The position numbers were made by a program, and so were the translations under genes. From NCBI GenBank assembly GCA_037447655.1, contig JBBHKE010002346.1:64001-128000 (forward strand): 64,000 nucleotides of DNA, in the 5' to 3' direction. Of the stretch, positions 10,585 to 29,879 are shown in pieces; the stretch's first letter is position 1; every line of letters begins with the position of its first letter. Under the pieces are notes generated by a model, which worked only from the letters and a program-made list of their open reading frames with translations, ran no database searches and was not told where the DNA came from. This stretch comes from Zygnema cylindricum. Its lineage: Eukaryota > Streptophyta > Zygnematophyceae > Zygnematales > Zygnemataceae.

Positions 10585-13027
10585 ATGGAGTCGAGTGCGA
10601 CAAAAGTCCTATTTTTGCCATTCACAATTGCTTTATTGCTACTCACCGGTATATATTTTGTACCTTTCACCCTTACTTTGTACCTTCCATATATACTTGT
10701 ACCTCTCATCCATACCTTGTACCTTTCATCCATACTAGTACCACTCATCCATACTTTATACCTTCCACACATACTTTATAGTTAATATCTTCTATCTATA
10801 CTTTGTAGTTTGTACCTTTTGTATTTCACTTGCACCACATTTATATTTCCATTCTCTTAATCACCTTTCCATGGTAATGTCCATCTCCTTTGTAATCCAG
10901 GCTTGGAACTTACTGACATTTTATTTTTGAAGCTTTATTTCTTCAGCACATGCTGATTTTTACTTCTTGTTTCTATCTTCTCCCCCTCCCTCTCCTTCTT
11001 CCCCTCCCCCTCTCCCTTTCCCCTCTCCCTTTTCCTTCCTACTCCTTTTTCTTTTCGACACAGGAGTCAAGAGTGATGCCCGGATGATGGAAGGCATTAA
11101 CTTTGTTGATACTCTGAATGAAATCAAACATTCCATGAGTACTTTAGGAGGAACTACTTTGTGTATTCCTACTGCTTCATCATTATTGGAGGAACACGAG
11201 GGCCGTCATTCTTGCGCTTACGATCATCCCAATGGCTATCGAGCCGTTGGATCTGGTTATAATCTCGACAACAACGTTGATCAAGCCCGTTCAGAACTTC
11301 GAACAGCTCTTGCTGATTATGACAAGGTCTTTTTCAATCCCGGAGTTTCTCAATTTTGCAATTTTTCAGTTTTCGGGGTTTTTGTTTTTTTTGGCTCTTT
11401 TCTCTTCTTGAACGCCGATGCCTAAAAATGAATGACTGTGTATTGCTATTTAGTGTTATTGCTTTTTTTTCCTGTAGATTATTTTTCTTCGTGCACACAT
11501 GCGATTTTCATTTGAAACCCTCTATTTCACAGTGGAAGTACAAACATAAATGGTAAAATATTGTATTATGGATGTATTTCTCACATCTTCTTTGTTATTA
11601 CTTACTGAGTGGCACATACTTTTGTGTGTGCTTTAATCGTACTATATGTGATTTTTTTGTATGACATTTATACTTCCCTTGGAAAAACGGATGTTCATGA
11701 ACCTTTTTGTCAACTACATGTATCTATATTAATGTTGATCAAACTCATTTTTCTTTGTGCACACCTGTTTGGATTACTGAACCAACGGCTCCAAAAGAGG
11801 GAGAGAGCGTGAGCGAGAGGGAGGGAGGGGGGAGTGAGGAGGAGGGAGGGAGTTTCTAATTGGCAGTCTCCCAATAATATTAGACATGTGTGCCCGGAGA
11901 GTCGGTTAAATGGCTAAAATACACAAGTAAAACAATTCAACGCTTATATTTATTGATGCGAAATTCATCCGTAGAAGTGTTGTTGACATGTTGTTATTGG
12001 TGTTACTAAATTTTACGCAGGTATATTCTGGTGAGAACTGTCTCAACAGCGTTCAAATCTCCGCGTTAGTGACTTTTGATGCTCGTCGGGTAAGTTAAAA
12101 CCCAAAACTGCCTTTCAACTTGAAATCTGATATTGTTGAAGAAATTAAGTTGAATTTAAAAAAAAACACGGGTTGTCATATAAATCATCTTAAGATTATA
12201 GCGACTTCTTTGTGAAAGAAACGTGAGAGAAATGCCTTGTTGATGTGAGCTAGTATCTGCCTTGGTAGGAAAATTTGATTAATTAAATTTTTTGAAAGAA
12301 CTTTGTCGTTTTTTTTTATGATTATTTATTCTTATTGTTTTTTTTTTATGGAATGTAGGCGTTGAATGCGGCTTCGAAAGAGATTAAGGCTTTGGAAGAA
12401 TGGTGTTGTGACGTACAGGCAGCTTTTGCTGACATCACCTTTTCTTCAGGTGAGGAGGAAAAATTTGTTTATTTGTTATCGCGTTTAAATTGGCTTTATG
12501 GTACATCAAAAAATTGTACTGTGAACCTGTCATCAACCTGCTAAACAATTTCATTGTCAAATCATTTTTTTTTTTTTTTTTTTTTTAAATTCGAATGTCT
12601 GATTGATGGTTCTTATCAGACAATAATAACACACTGACCTCCTTTTTGTTTGTCACCGCGTTTTCATAGTGTTTGTGGTCTTTTGTTGTTTGATCTCGTG
12701 TCTTAATTCCCATTATGTAACAGTTAAGAATTGAAGTTATGGATTGTAACACTATTACAGAAAGATTAATCTAGTTGCATTTTTTTTAATGAAGCTTATT
12801 AGTATCTCTTGTTTTCAGGTCACAAGCAACTAAGGAGTAAGGAGTTCACCAGTATTACGGAGAAGGCGAGTGCACACAAGTGGGATACTGCGGCCGATGA
12901 ACTCCACGACTCGCGATGGTGTGAAGATCACAAAGAAAGATGTTACGACGATGAAAAGGCGATCCGTAAAGGCTGTGGAAATGGGAATGAGGATGAGGTG
13001 GGAGAGGTGATATCTCTCGTGGTATAA
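10585..13027 (+). CDS. Secreted GH24/T4-lysozyme-like protein, catalytic residues altered
   Basis: Five coding exons join in frame: 10585-10648, 11064-11326, 12021-12089, 12359-12449 and 12819-13027 (231 residues). Exon 1 encodes a signal peptide (basic residue, then hydrophobic run LFLPFTIALLLLT). Exon 2 carries the lysozyme core: EEHEG, then CAYDHPNGYRAVGSGYNL. Exon 3 has the family phrase SGENCLNSVQI and the last exon the Cys signature SRWC-x5-RC-x9-GC. In T4-type enzymes the triad is Glu, Asp nine residues later and Thr six after that. Here Glu67 is kept, but the others align with His76 and Ala82; Asp75 is one residue off. It may be a lectin-like pseudoenzyme or use Asp75. Family placement rests on remembered motifs. 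A GA-rich stretch in intron 2 (about 11790-11860) has no evident role. Confidence 0.8.
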
Positions 13028-13142
13028 GAAAGAGATGCCAAAAAACGATAGTAAGATGATGAAAAACAGGAATTTGTAGAGGTTGTGGAACTGTTCTATG
13101 GGAAAAGAGGCGATATCTCTCATGGTGGTGTAAAAAACGATA
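12960..13142 (+). repeat. Tandem duplication of the lysozyme gene's 3' coding end
   Basis: The last coding segment (about 12960-13050) recurs, diverged, at about 13060-13142. Shared pieces are 'ggctgtggaa' / 'ggttgtggaa', 'gatatctctcgtggt' / 'gatatctctcatggt' and 'aaaaaacgatag'. The second copy lies past the stop at 13025-13027 and would be 3'UTR. Confidence 0.6.
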
Positions 13143-13877
13143 GGCGTTCATGTTGTGTATGTTTTTTTTCCTTCATGGTTTCAGAGATTTTCGAGTGGAA
13201 TATGTTTGTATTTTGTATTCGTTGTATATTAGTCACTGCCAAGACACTAGATCTTATTTGTTACCCCATGATACTTTTTTCTTGTACTTTTATCTTGTAC
13301 TTTTTTTTGTTAGTTGTTTTTCGCATCTAGTGTTAATTTGTCAAACCACTGTTCACAGTATATCTTGTCAGGAATAGTACACCCTTATGAATTTCTCTAG
13401 GATATTTTTTTTGTTGTTACGATGGTTCTTTTTTGTATTTTAAATAAAAGTTGAAAAATTGGTGCTTTTCTTTTTCTTTTCAAAACCTGTCAATTCGATG
13501 GAAGATGGTGTTTTTACTTGATATGTCAATATTTTTGCAAAATGCTTGTATTGAAGAAAAATCAGTGTCTTTTGCAGTAAATATTAAAAGCCAAAATTAC
13601 AATTCAAACTAATCAGTTGTTCAAGGGGCTAGTTTTTACTTTGTAACATGAAAATTAAGTGAATAAAACTCATATCGTATAACGAAAGTAAAACGCTTGT
13701 CGCTTTAATCAGTCTTCACTTTGTGCGATAAAAACAAGCAATCAACTTTACTTTTGAAATATGAAAGCAACGTTGGTAGTCTAATAATCGTTTCCGGTTA
13801 TTGGAAGGTATGAGATTGTTCAGATTAAAATGTGATAGATAGAAATCCTATTAAACAAAAAAAAAGAAAACAGGCGG
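13143..13877. other. 3' flank of lysozyme-like gene
   Basis: T-rich sequence with an AATAAAA at about 13443, a candidate polyadenylation signal. Nothing else is recognised. Confidence 0.4.
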
Positions 13878-14033
13878 ACTTTATCAAAAAGCGCGATGGG
13901 AAACCATCTTAATCCATGAGAACAAAAGAAAGTAGCATTGCTAAAACTGAAAACCTACATGTGGGGGCAAGAAACAAAAAGGATAAGCAAGCCAAAAGCA
14001 ACAAAAATAAGAAAAGTTTGCAGGTAAACTGAA
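13878..14033 (-). mobile_element. Reverse-transcriptase retroelement, C-terminal fragment
   Basis: The minus strand matches the end of the reading frame at 27634-27978 (here MVSHRAF, there MVYHRAF), with the same flanking words 'aaaaagcgcgatgg' and 'aacaaaaaggataagcaagc'. It is a short remnant of the same non-LTR-type element. Confidence 0.5.
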
Positions 14034-14283
14034 AACGTTTTGGATGCGATACAATTCACATTAGTTTAAAGCCTTAAATCTATTAGGCGGTAGCTGTAAG
14101 TGTACGGACATAAGGACATGACATGTTAACAGCTTTGATACTTTGTAAAGCTTTGATAGTTTGTAAAGCTTCGATACTTTGAAAAGTAATTCTCCAATGC
14201 TGAGGCTTCCATTAGATCGTGCCAGTAAGCAGCTTTTCACTTACGTGTTTTATTCTCATTGACCATGTAGACTTGTGTTTACA

Positions 14284-14737
14284 AACGTTGTGTATCAGGG
14301 AAAAACTCATCGCGATAAAACCGATAGTTATCCGGTTAACGAACGGTGAGAGGTTCCGATATATTGCTCCGAGACCAACAACTTCCTTATCGCCTTATCG
14401 GTGAAAAGTGGAAAAAAATGTAGTACGCTATGTAATATTATATCATATTTTTACTGTATATAGCGTGTCATGCCACGTAGGACAACTTGTCCCGTATTCT
14501 GTATAACGGAAGAACGGAAGTTTAGTACAACGAAATAAACTGTACAAATGTACAATGTGAACCGGACAATTATCGCCGACAGTTATTGAACCGGTGTTAT
14601 TGCGATAAAAAACCGATTATATCTGTTTGTCCATTAAGATAATACTGGTACTGATATATCGTGTCAGTATATCGATTATCGGTAGGCCAAAAAAATGGGC
14701 ATATCGGCTATTGGCAAACAGCTACCGATACACATCA
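14284..14737. mobile_element. Decayed hAT MITE, TAGTGTTG family
   Basis: The left end 'gttgtgtatcagggaaaaac' and right end 'taccgatacacatcactg' match the ends of the elements at 38820-39598 and 58861-60002, as do the internal TATCG-rich blocks next to each end. The terminal bases and target-site duplication have mutated. Confidence 0.6.
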
Positions 14738-14865
14738 CTGCGAAAATCCCTTAATTTTGTTTTTTTGTTTTTAATGGATAGTGGAGGAAATTTCAAAGGA
14801 AATCCCCCGACAAAGAGTTTGTCGCAACTTTTGTAGGATTTTATTCACCCTGTCAATGGTCTACA

Positions 14866-15175
14866 TGATGTGAACCAAACCTTTGAGAATATCCGAACCT
14901 CTGAGAAAAACCGAACCTCTGAGAAAAACCAAACCTCTGGGAACCGAACCTCTGGGAATGACCGCATTTCTAAGAAAAACTGAACCTCTGAGAAAAACGA
15001 ACCTCTAAGCCAAACCAAACCTCTAAGCCAAACCAAACCTCTAAGAAAAAATGAAGCTTTGAGAATAACCGAACCTATGAAAAAGAACGAACCTCTGGCA
15101 AAAAATGAACCTCTAAGAAAAACCGGACCTCTGAAAATACCGAACCTCTGAGGATTAAGAAAACCTGTACCTCTG
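14866..15175. repeat. Minisatellite, about 17-bp unit
   Basis: Imperfect repeats of 'cgaacctctgagaaaaac' run across the interval with variable spacing. No reading frame of interest; the open frames on the minus strand are products of the repeat. Confidence 0.7.
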
Positions 15176-15239
15176 AGAAGTCAAGCTTTACGCCCAAAAG
15201 CTTACGAGATGGGAATAGATCTCCAGTATACATTTCCGT

Positions 15240-15336
15240 AATAAAAGAAAATAATGGTACGGAATCGTACAAAAACGTACAGCATCCAATAGGCAACCTC
15301 TCTTTTTCGCTAAGGAAGGTCCACCCTAAGATGAAA
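15240..15336. mobile_element. MITE family 1, right-end fragment
   Basis: The end 'gaaggtccaccctaag', preceded by a 'gtacagcatccaatagg' block, resembles the right end of the Harbinger-like MITE at 2220-2934. The left part is not recognised. Confidence 0.4.
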
Positions 15337-15339
15337 ATG

Positions 15340-16804
15340 TTGTTTCTACCAAAACTCTATTATAAAAATTATTAAGAAACAATATCGTTACACTTACATC
15401 TTCATACTAAGATTTCTTTGTCCTCTTAAAAAACAAAAGAAGATTTTTTCTTTGAAAACATATACTAACCCATAAGAGCTTTTTCGAAGGATAATCCAAA
15501 TAAAAGAAAAAAACCGAAAAATAAGCGAAGAAAGAAAAGCAGCAAAATATTACAATAAAAGATACAATATCCTACTGGCTGAAGAAACCACAATTGGAAA
15601 TAACTCAACCAAGATAAAAAAAAAAAAAGGAAAAAAAAAAAAGAAATTATAAATCACAAATGCTTAACTTCACAGACCAGCGGCCATAAAACAAATTCAT
15701 GTCAAAACCCTATCAACAAACCACATTTAAATGAAATTTATCAATGAAGGAAACTGAACGAGAAAACAGAGAAAAAAAAAACTGTTTTTTTTTTTCTTCT
15801 CTTTACAACCAGCCTTTTTAAACCTGGTCTAGAAAAAGACCAAAAAACATACACCAAAAAATATATTCTCTTCACCAAAAAAATATCTACACTAAAAAAG
15901 AGAAGTACACGAGAAAATTCAGAGATACAAGAAAATTTTCCAAAGTTGCAAACTCTAAGAAAACAAAACTGAAGACTAGTTGATCTTCAAATATGTCTTA
16001 TGTAACAAGAACGAACGATTTTTTAAGAGAATAAACAGTTTTTTGACGAGAATAGGCAGTCTTTTGCTTCTCCTTTTCTTTTTACGTTGAAAAAAAAACT
16101 ATCTCTATCAAAAAAAACGGACCTATTAACAGCTAAAAGTCAACGGAAAACGTATAATTATGACTCGCGAATACAAACAAACAAAAAGACTTTGTTATTG
16201 ATTACAGACAGGTGTACAAAAAAGAAAAAACAATAAAAACTATTATTGCTTTTTGTAAAATCAAAAGTTACATTTTCCGAGGACAAATTCGGTACAATTT
16301 TTTGTAGTAGAAAACTTCAAACCGGCTTTGAAATTTCCAAAATACTTTTGTCAAAACTTTTCAATATTTGATATATTCTTTATGTCTTCTCCAGTCAGAC
16401 ACTTTCCCTCTCCATCCATCTCTCCCTCCCTCTCTCTCGCTCTTCCTCTCCTCGCTCTCCCTCCCTCTCTCGCTCCCTCACTCTCTTCCCCAGCTGTCCC
16501 CCCTTCCTCTTTCACACACACTCTTGCTCTCTCCTATTCTCTCTCTCTTCCCTCTCTCTCACATTCACTTTCTCTCTCTCCCCCTCTCTCTCACTGCTCT
16601 CTCTTTCTCTCTTTTTCTCTCTCCTCCTTCCCTTGCTCCCCTCTCCCTTTCTCTCTCTCCTCTCTCTCTCTCTCAACCCCATATCCACAAAAAAAGTCAA
16701 AACTCCATTCTCACACTCATATATCCCTTTTTTTACATATTACGTAAAAAATCGTATCGCGTAAAAAAATACGACTTTTTTTTATGCCTCGAAGTCGATA
16801 AAGT
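15340..16804. other. Intergenic: A-rich, then CT-rich tract
   Basis: 15350-16320 is A-rich with oligo-A runs and no reading frame of note. 16390-16680 is an almost pure pyrimidine tract (CTCTCC-type) that stays open in several frames only because it lacks stop-forming bases. It lies just beyond the FBL15 stop codon on the downstream side. Confidence 0.6.
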
Positions 16805-23332
<6,528 letters not shown>

Positions 23333-25143
23333 TTGCCAATTTTCTCTCGTCCATTTGTCGCTCCCTCTCTGACACTTGTCGCAAACTGGTGTCTCTCCTT
23401 TGTAGCCATTCTACCATAAAAGGTCTGTCCCTCTCCCTCTCCCTCTGCCTTCTCTCTACCCCTCCCACCCTTACCTCCTCATTTTCACCAAAAAGCTGTC
23501 CTTCTGTCCTCCCTTTATTGACATCTACTCCTCCAATCATATCCCCTTCCCTCCCTCCACTCCCTCCAACATCAAAAGGAGGCGAAAAGGAAAACAAAGA
23601 CCCCCCTCCCACTCCTCCCCCTCCCACTCCCCCTCCCACTTCCCCTCCCACTCCCCCTCCCACTCCCCCTCCCACTGCCCCTCCCACTCCTCCTGCCCTT
23701 CCTTGTCCTCCTCCCCCTCCCCTGTCTCCTCTCCCTCCTCTCCCTCCTTCGCCACTACCATTTCGAACATTGAAAATACCTCGTATACCTCTCCCCCCAG
23801 ACCCTTTCTCGTCAATAAAAGCCGGGTTTCTTCTCCCTCTCCACTCACTCCTCTCCCCCATCTCTCCCTCTCCTCCTCCCCCCTCCTGCTGCCTCAGTCC
23901 TCCCAAAAGTCTCCTCACCCTCTCAATTGACACACATCTTCTCGCAGAAGAAGACAAAGGAGAAATAGATCTCTCCGCCATAATCCTCTCTTCTCCCTCC
24001 TCCCCCTCGTCCCCTTCCGCCCCCTCGTCGCCCTCCTCCCCCTCCTCCCCATCCCCTAAATCTCTTCTTCTCTCTTCATCCCCCCTTCCCTCTCCATCCC
24101 ATCCTTCCCTTCTCCTCCCTCCAAATCCTCCACCGTCCCCACCTCTCCCTCCACTTCCATCTCTCTCTCCCTCCCTTCTCTGCCCCCCCAACAACCTCAA
24201 AGTTTGGCGATCCATAAATTCTAGTCTCTCTCTCTCCCTATCCCACCGAATCTTCTCCCTCTCCCACTCTACCCTCTCTCTCTCTATCTCCCTCCTCCTA
24301 CCAAAAGATATCTCCTCTGTCTCCGCCCTCTGTAGCTCGTTCAACATCAGCCTCTCCCTCCCCCACTCCATCTCCCTCACCCTCTCTATCTCCCTCACCC
24401 TCTCCCTTCTCTCCCTCTCCCACTCCTCCCCCTCTCCACCTCCATTCCCATCTCTCTCCCCCTTTCCGGCTCCCTCTCCCTCTCCTGCTCCCGCTCCCTC
24501 GCCCTTCCCATCACCCTCTCCATCTCTCTCTCCCTCTCCCTCTCCCACTCCCTCTCCCACTCCCTCTCCCACTCCCTGGCTCTCTCACCACCCCCTTCTT
24601 GCCCATTCCCAGATCGTCTTCCCATCCCAAAAATGTCTTCCCCACCCATCACCCCAAACCGTCTCCTCTCTATCTCCTCCCTTTGCCTCCTTCCTCTCTC
24701 CTCCCTTCGTCTCCTCACTCTCTCCTCCAAATTTCCCCTCTCACTCTCAGCGAGAGAGAGAGAATCCCTTCCCTCTCTGTCACGTCGCACCCTAGAAAGC
24801 ATTGATTCATCGAGTTCTATACCCCCTCTTACCCCTTCTTGTTTCTCTCCAATTTCAGAGTCCTCTATCTCTCTCCCTCCCTCGCCCTCTCTCACTCCCC
24901 TTCTCTCTCCCAATCCTTCTCTCTCTCCCTCTCCCTCGCCCTCTCCCTCTCCCTCCGATAAAATCATGAGATGATTGAATGTTCTGTTTCAATTTTCCTT
25001 CATGAAAGAGAGATGTCTCCCACTCTCTCTCCTTCTCTCTTCTCCCCCACCTCACTTTTTCTCTCTCCCTCCGTTTCTCTTTACCCCTCTATTTTTCCCT
25101 CTCCCTCTCGTTTTTCTCTCTTCCTCTGCCTTTCTCTGTCTTT

Positions 25144-26250
25144 CTAACGAAAGGTTGGGGGAGAGAGAGGGAGAGGAGAGGTTTGGAGGAGGTAAGGGAA
25201 AAGGCTCACTGTCCAGGAGGAGGGAGAGAGGGAGTGGCTCGGATTAGGGTTGGGAAAGGAAGGTAAGGAAGTTTTTACTTCAGAAGTATGAGACGAGAGA
25301 GTGAGGGTTTGGGAGAGAAGGGAGAGAGATTTGGGGAGGGGAGAGAGAGGTTTGGAAATTGTTCGAAAAAACTCGATGGAAAACAAAAATGGGGGAGAGG
25401 GAGAGGAGGAGGAGGAAAGAAAGAGAGGAGGAGAGAGATAAGGTAGAGAGGAGCCAACAGGCAGGATGGGAGAAGGGGAAGAAGTGAGGCGAAGAGAGGG
25501 TGGGGAAGAGGGAGGGGAGGGAGAGGAAAGGGGAGGGTGAAACACTGGAAAAGAGAGGGGTTGGGGAGGGAGGGAGGGAGGGAGGGAGGAAGTTAGGGAT
25601 AAGAGAGTAAAGAAAGAAGAGAGAAAGAAAGGAGAAGAGATAAGAAAAAAACAGAAACACCAGGTATCTTTTGTTTAGAAAGATAAATTCGGGCAGGATA
25701 TACGCATAGGACGAATAAAAGGAGAGCAGGAGAGACGCAGGAAAAGAGGAGAGAGAGGAGAGAGGAGAGGGGAGAGAGGAGAGAGAGGAGTGAGGAGAGA
25801 GAGGAGTGAGGAGAGAGAGGAGAGAGGAGGGGAGAGAGGAGAGAGGAGAGGGAGGAGAGAGGAGTGAGGAGAGGGAGGAGAGAGGAGTGAGGAGAGGGAG
25901 GAGAGAGGAGTGAGGAGAGAGAGGAAAGAGGAGTGAGGAGAGAGGAGTGAGGAGAGAGAGGAGAGAGGAGTGAGGAGAGAGAGGAGAGAGGAGGGAGGAG
26001 AGAGAGGAGTGAGGAGAGAGAGGAGAGCGGAGTGAGGAGAGAGAGGAGAGAGGAGAGAGAGGAGGGGAGAGAGGGGAGAGAGGGGAGAGAGGGGAGAGAG
26101 GAGAGCGGAGAGAGGGGAGAGAGGAGTGAGGAGAGAGAGAAGTGAGGAGAGAAACGAGTGAGGAGAGAGAGGAAAGAGGAGGGGAGAGAGTAGAGAAGGG
26201 AGAGGAGAGCGGGGAGAGGAGAGAGGAGAGAGGAGAGAGAGAAAAATATG
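25144..26250. repeat. 1.1 kb homopurine GA tract / minisatellite
   Basis: The plus strand is almost entirely A and G here, with repeats of 'ggagagaggagtgaggaga' dense between 25740 and 26240. At about 25143 the bias flips: 23220-25140 is pyrimidine-rich on the plus strand. On FBL15's coding strand this makes a CT-rich upstream region followed by a GA-rich transcribed region. Long frames here are artefacts of missing stop triplets. Confidence 0.85.
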
Positions 26251-27633
26251 TAAGAAAGGCACACTACAGTATCAAACGGATAGTTGCTAAAAAGTAAAAA
26301 CGGAAAAGAAAACAATGTAAAACAAGAAACTGGCTAGAAACAGGAGAGTGGAGAGAGGGGAAACCCTAAAAGCTGCAAAGTGAAACTGCTGATGGTCACA
26401 GTTGAACGGCGGAATCAACATGGTGAAAATGAAACGGTGATTATTACTGCAGCAGGTCAAATATCGGACGGTCAGTAATAGAAGAGCACATTTTAGACGG
26501 TGGATGTCGAGATTCGACAAATGAGATTGGCGGTCGATTGACGGTCGATATTTGACAGTACGAGAGATAGAGATCGAACCATTGATGTGAACGGTCAAGA
26601 TTTTGTGGTTCTTATTTACTGTGAAAGAAGAATTATTAATGTGAATCTCACCGCACGACTGACGACTCGACAATTGCTTAGAACTTTAGAAGTATAATGG
26701 ACGGTTGAGATTGTACGATCTGCAAAATAAAACTAAATGATTTATTGAAACCTGCAAAAGACAATTTTGATTGGATGGTTGGAATAGGAACTGGGAGTAT
26801 GTTGGAGGCAAAGTTTGTCGCTACACGCTTTCTCCGTGCGCAAGGGATACCTAATCGGACGGCTAAGAATTACTCACCTAGCGGATTTTAAAGCGGGGCA
26901 AAGCTGGAGATCCATTGGCCTTTCACACGCGGAAAAGAAACTGCCCCCCCCCCCGAAATGTGCCTTTCACGCACCCGTCTACAGTACTGTACTTGTAAAA
27001 TCCCAGCCGTCCATTCAGAACTTTCCTCGGAAAGGCGTTACTGGACTATTTACACGTAACCCCAGACTTAAATAGAAAATGGACTATAACAAGAAGGGCA
27101 CCTTCACATGAATCGTAAACATTAGAAACACATAGATCGAGTTGGTCAACCCTCCAATTAGCGCAAAGAGATTGGTGTAAGTTATGTTAAACATTGGAGG
27201 TTGTTTTAAGGTTTTGAGATACGCAAGCAGACGACCGAAGTTCGTTCTAAACAGTGTCAACGTTAAGGGACATATAGTATTTTATTTGTTAACAAGATGT
27301 GCTCAACACAAGAGTTAATCACATTTTGACGTTTTTGAAATTTCTCAATTAAAAACCTCTAGCGGGCTAAAATTGAGTAATAGGCTTAAACTTGAAAAGC
27401 GCGAGGCTATCAGTGCTATATCACTTTATATCAGATGTTGACGAAGTTAACACAATCACAAAATATGTGTTTTACAAAAGTTCGCGAAGCCTCCAACACA
27501 AAGTTATTATTTGTTTACAAAATCTCAACCACGATCATGGCAATGGCTACCTTATTAGCCAATTGTTAACCATTTATAGAAAAAGGCCAACAACATCATG
27601 CACTTGTAACAAGACATAATATATCCCTAATTT
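26251..27633. other. Intergenic, nothing recognised
   Basis: Mixed-composition sequence without supported genes. 26380-26720 repeatedly contains 'gacggt'. A run of ten or more C lies at about 26943. Confidence 0.5.
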
Positions 27634-28457
27634 TTAAAAAGCGCGATGGTAAACCATTTGAGTCCATGGAAACAAAAAGGGGCGGCAATGATAAAACTGA
27701 CATGTGAACGGAAGTAAGCAAAGAGGATAAGCAAGGCAAACGCAACGAACAAACAAAAAAAAGGAAAGATACATGAGGTGAACATCAAAGTTTGAAAAGG
27801 ATGAAGAGGAAGTGCAAGTAAAGTAGGAGGGGTAGTGGGGGAAACACCATGTCAGCAAAAGCCACCTGAGAATAAAAAAGTTGGGAAGGTCGTCCACCAC
27901 GTGGGACAAATATGTTTGCAGAGCAAAATCAAGAAATCTGGTCACGGAAGTATCTGAACCAAGCAACCAACCTAACACACGAATGCCATCAGATGAAAGA
28001 GAAGTTTGACAACTAGAAAGGGGGGGATAAAAGCAACAAGGATATCACGAGGGGACCAAACAACACATTTGGAAGGTTGGACGGAAAGGTTCAATTATAA
28101 CAAACCATCCTAGAAAAAGTTATAAGCTGACATGACTTGGCCCCAAAGGGCCAATATGTGTGTATCGTTCGAAATAGAAAGGAAGAGGCAAAAAGAGAAA
28201 GTTGTAGCGGAAGCACGGAGGGCGTCATATGGAGCAAGGGCAAACAAAGGTCTCCGAAGAGGGTTCCTTTGACGAGTGTTGGTCGTACATGAAAGCGAAA
28301 CCAAATCATCATCAACGGTAAAGGAGAAGTTGCTAAAAGAAATGCCCTCCCAAAGATAAATATTTGGACAATCGGAGAAGGGGCAGCCATCATCGATCCA
28401 CCGTATTGAAGGCGTCAAAAACATCGACATGAAAGACAAACCAACCTGGATGGACAT
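27634..28457 (-). pseudogene. Reverse-transcriptase retroelement, central/C-terminal fragment
   Basis: The minus strand holds phrases typical of a non-LTR-type reverse transcriptase: TRQRNPLRRPLFALA (relatives have RQGDPLxGPLFALA) and then SISNDTHILA (relatives have a YADD-like ADDTHI). Next comes a decayed stretch with DGIRVLGWLLGSDTSVTRF. The active-site Asp pair reads N-D here. Several frame breaks and stops make it non-functional. The matching N-terminal piece is probably at 31012-31365, 2.5 kb upstream on the same strand. Confidence 0.6.
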
Positions 28458-29113
28458 CGATCAAGGCTCGAAACCATAGAGGTTTCATTCGTTTTATGCG
28501 CACACATGAAACGCCCAATAAATAATGAATATGCGCACATAACAAAGTTTATAAATTTATGAAATGCGTTTACAAACTTTGACTTTATATTGAAAGAGAA
28601 AATAGAAGAAAAAATATAAAATTGTACCAGTATGTGCTAATGTATCAACGTACCGGATTTTTTTTGTCGTTTTCCTACAAAATTCAATCCCCAACGAGAA
28701 AATCTTTTGCCGTACCAAAAAATTGCAATTACCACAGTATGATGAACGTCATCTTAATACTTTGAATGCACTTCATTTTTTTCGTCTTATGTACTCATTT
28801 GACATTTTCCTCTTTTCAATCCACGAGCACGTGAATCTAACTCATCAAAAAACTGATACGTAATTGTTACCGTACCTAGCATTGAAACAAAACATACCAA
28901 GGATTGAACCGCCTACTCAAATTGAACAGGAATTTAATTCAACAAGAACTGAAACTGGACCCAAACTCAAACTGAAGAAAAAGCTTGATATCGGCCAATC
29001 CGCCGATTCACCCAATAACTTAACACAAACTCTATGGAAAATTACCTCGCGAGGTGATTTTTGCCTATCACTCGAATAACGATTGAAAAAAATTCCACGC
29101 AGGGGCCACGTGA
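28458..29113. other. Intergenic with a small LTR-end relic
   Basis: Mostly unrecognised AT-rich sequence. About 28990-29035 ('tcggccaatccgccgattc') resembles, inverted, the LTR start at 54720-54770. Confidence 0.4.
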
Positions 29114-29121
29114 GTTCGTAA

Positions 29122-29870
29122 ACATAGTTCAAAAATAGGCGTTTATGTGGTAGGCCTTTGGTAGGCGCACAAAACTTGGCACAAAACTCTCGTAGAGTAG
29201 GCATACCGTATGTTTTTGCGTTGTGCACACTCTTGTACGAACGTACGAACCTGACGTATGATCATAGTACAGCGCACGCCGCCAGACGAAATTTTTTAGC
29301 GAACTGACACGGCGTAGGATGACATTCCGCGGGAAAGAAAACCCGGAAAAAAACAAAAACGCGGACTGGCAAGTTCATAGTTTTTTCGAAAAGGGCGATA
29401 CCGCCAAAGTGTTTTTGCAGCCACCAACGGGTAGGTTTTGGTAATATTTTTGGCATTGTGGATTTTTTTTTTTTATCGTCCCATATTGCCTAGTTGGTCA
29501 ATTTGAGGCTTTATTTAGTGTGGCCTCCAAAATTGCAGACGCTAATATGACAGATAGTCCTATCGTAAGTTGTGTTATGGGCTTTTCATGTGATCTTCTT
29601 AGATTGCTACTTTGATCAGCGACCGTCTGATCGTCCAAATCTGATGGTTTAAATAAAAAATACCTCAAAACTCACAGATTTTTTTTTGTCCGAATGTTTT
29701 TCAAAATTTAGACATGACGTTTAATTCTCTATCGATCGATGTGCAACTCAACCCTGTTACTATTTTTTTTCATTTTGCGACCCATACAATATGGGTCTTA
29801 AGGTCATATGGTATGTTTTACATAAAACAGGCATATGTATGGGCCTACTTTCACCTACTTTTGAACTATG
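29122..29870. mobile_element. hAT MITE, CATAGTT family, copy 1
   Basis: The inverted ends are CATAGTTCAAAAATAGG and CCTACTTTTGAACTATG. The 8-bp direct repeats GTTCGTAA at 29114-29121 and 29871-29878 are the hAT-type target-site duplication. It shares internal sequence ('tcgtaagttgtgttatggg') with the copy at 38137-38443 but is longer by an extra segment (about 29165-29560). Confidence 0.85.
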
Positions 29871-29879
29871 GTTCGTAAT

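Noticed and set aside
13085-13377. Plus-strand frames after the lysozyme-like gene
   Set aside because: They start in a decayed duplication of the 3' end and continue into a T-rich 3' flank, with no domain.
25593-26315. Leu/Ser/Pro-rich minus-strand frames over 200 residues
   Set aside because: Product of the homopurine minisatellite; overlapping frames are equally open.
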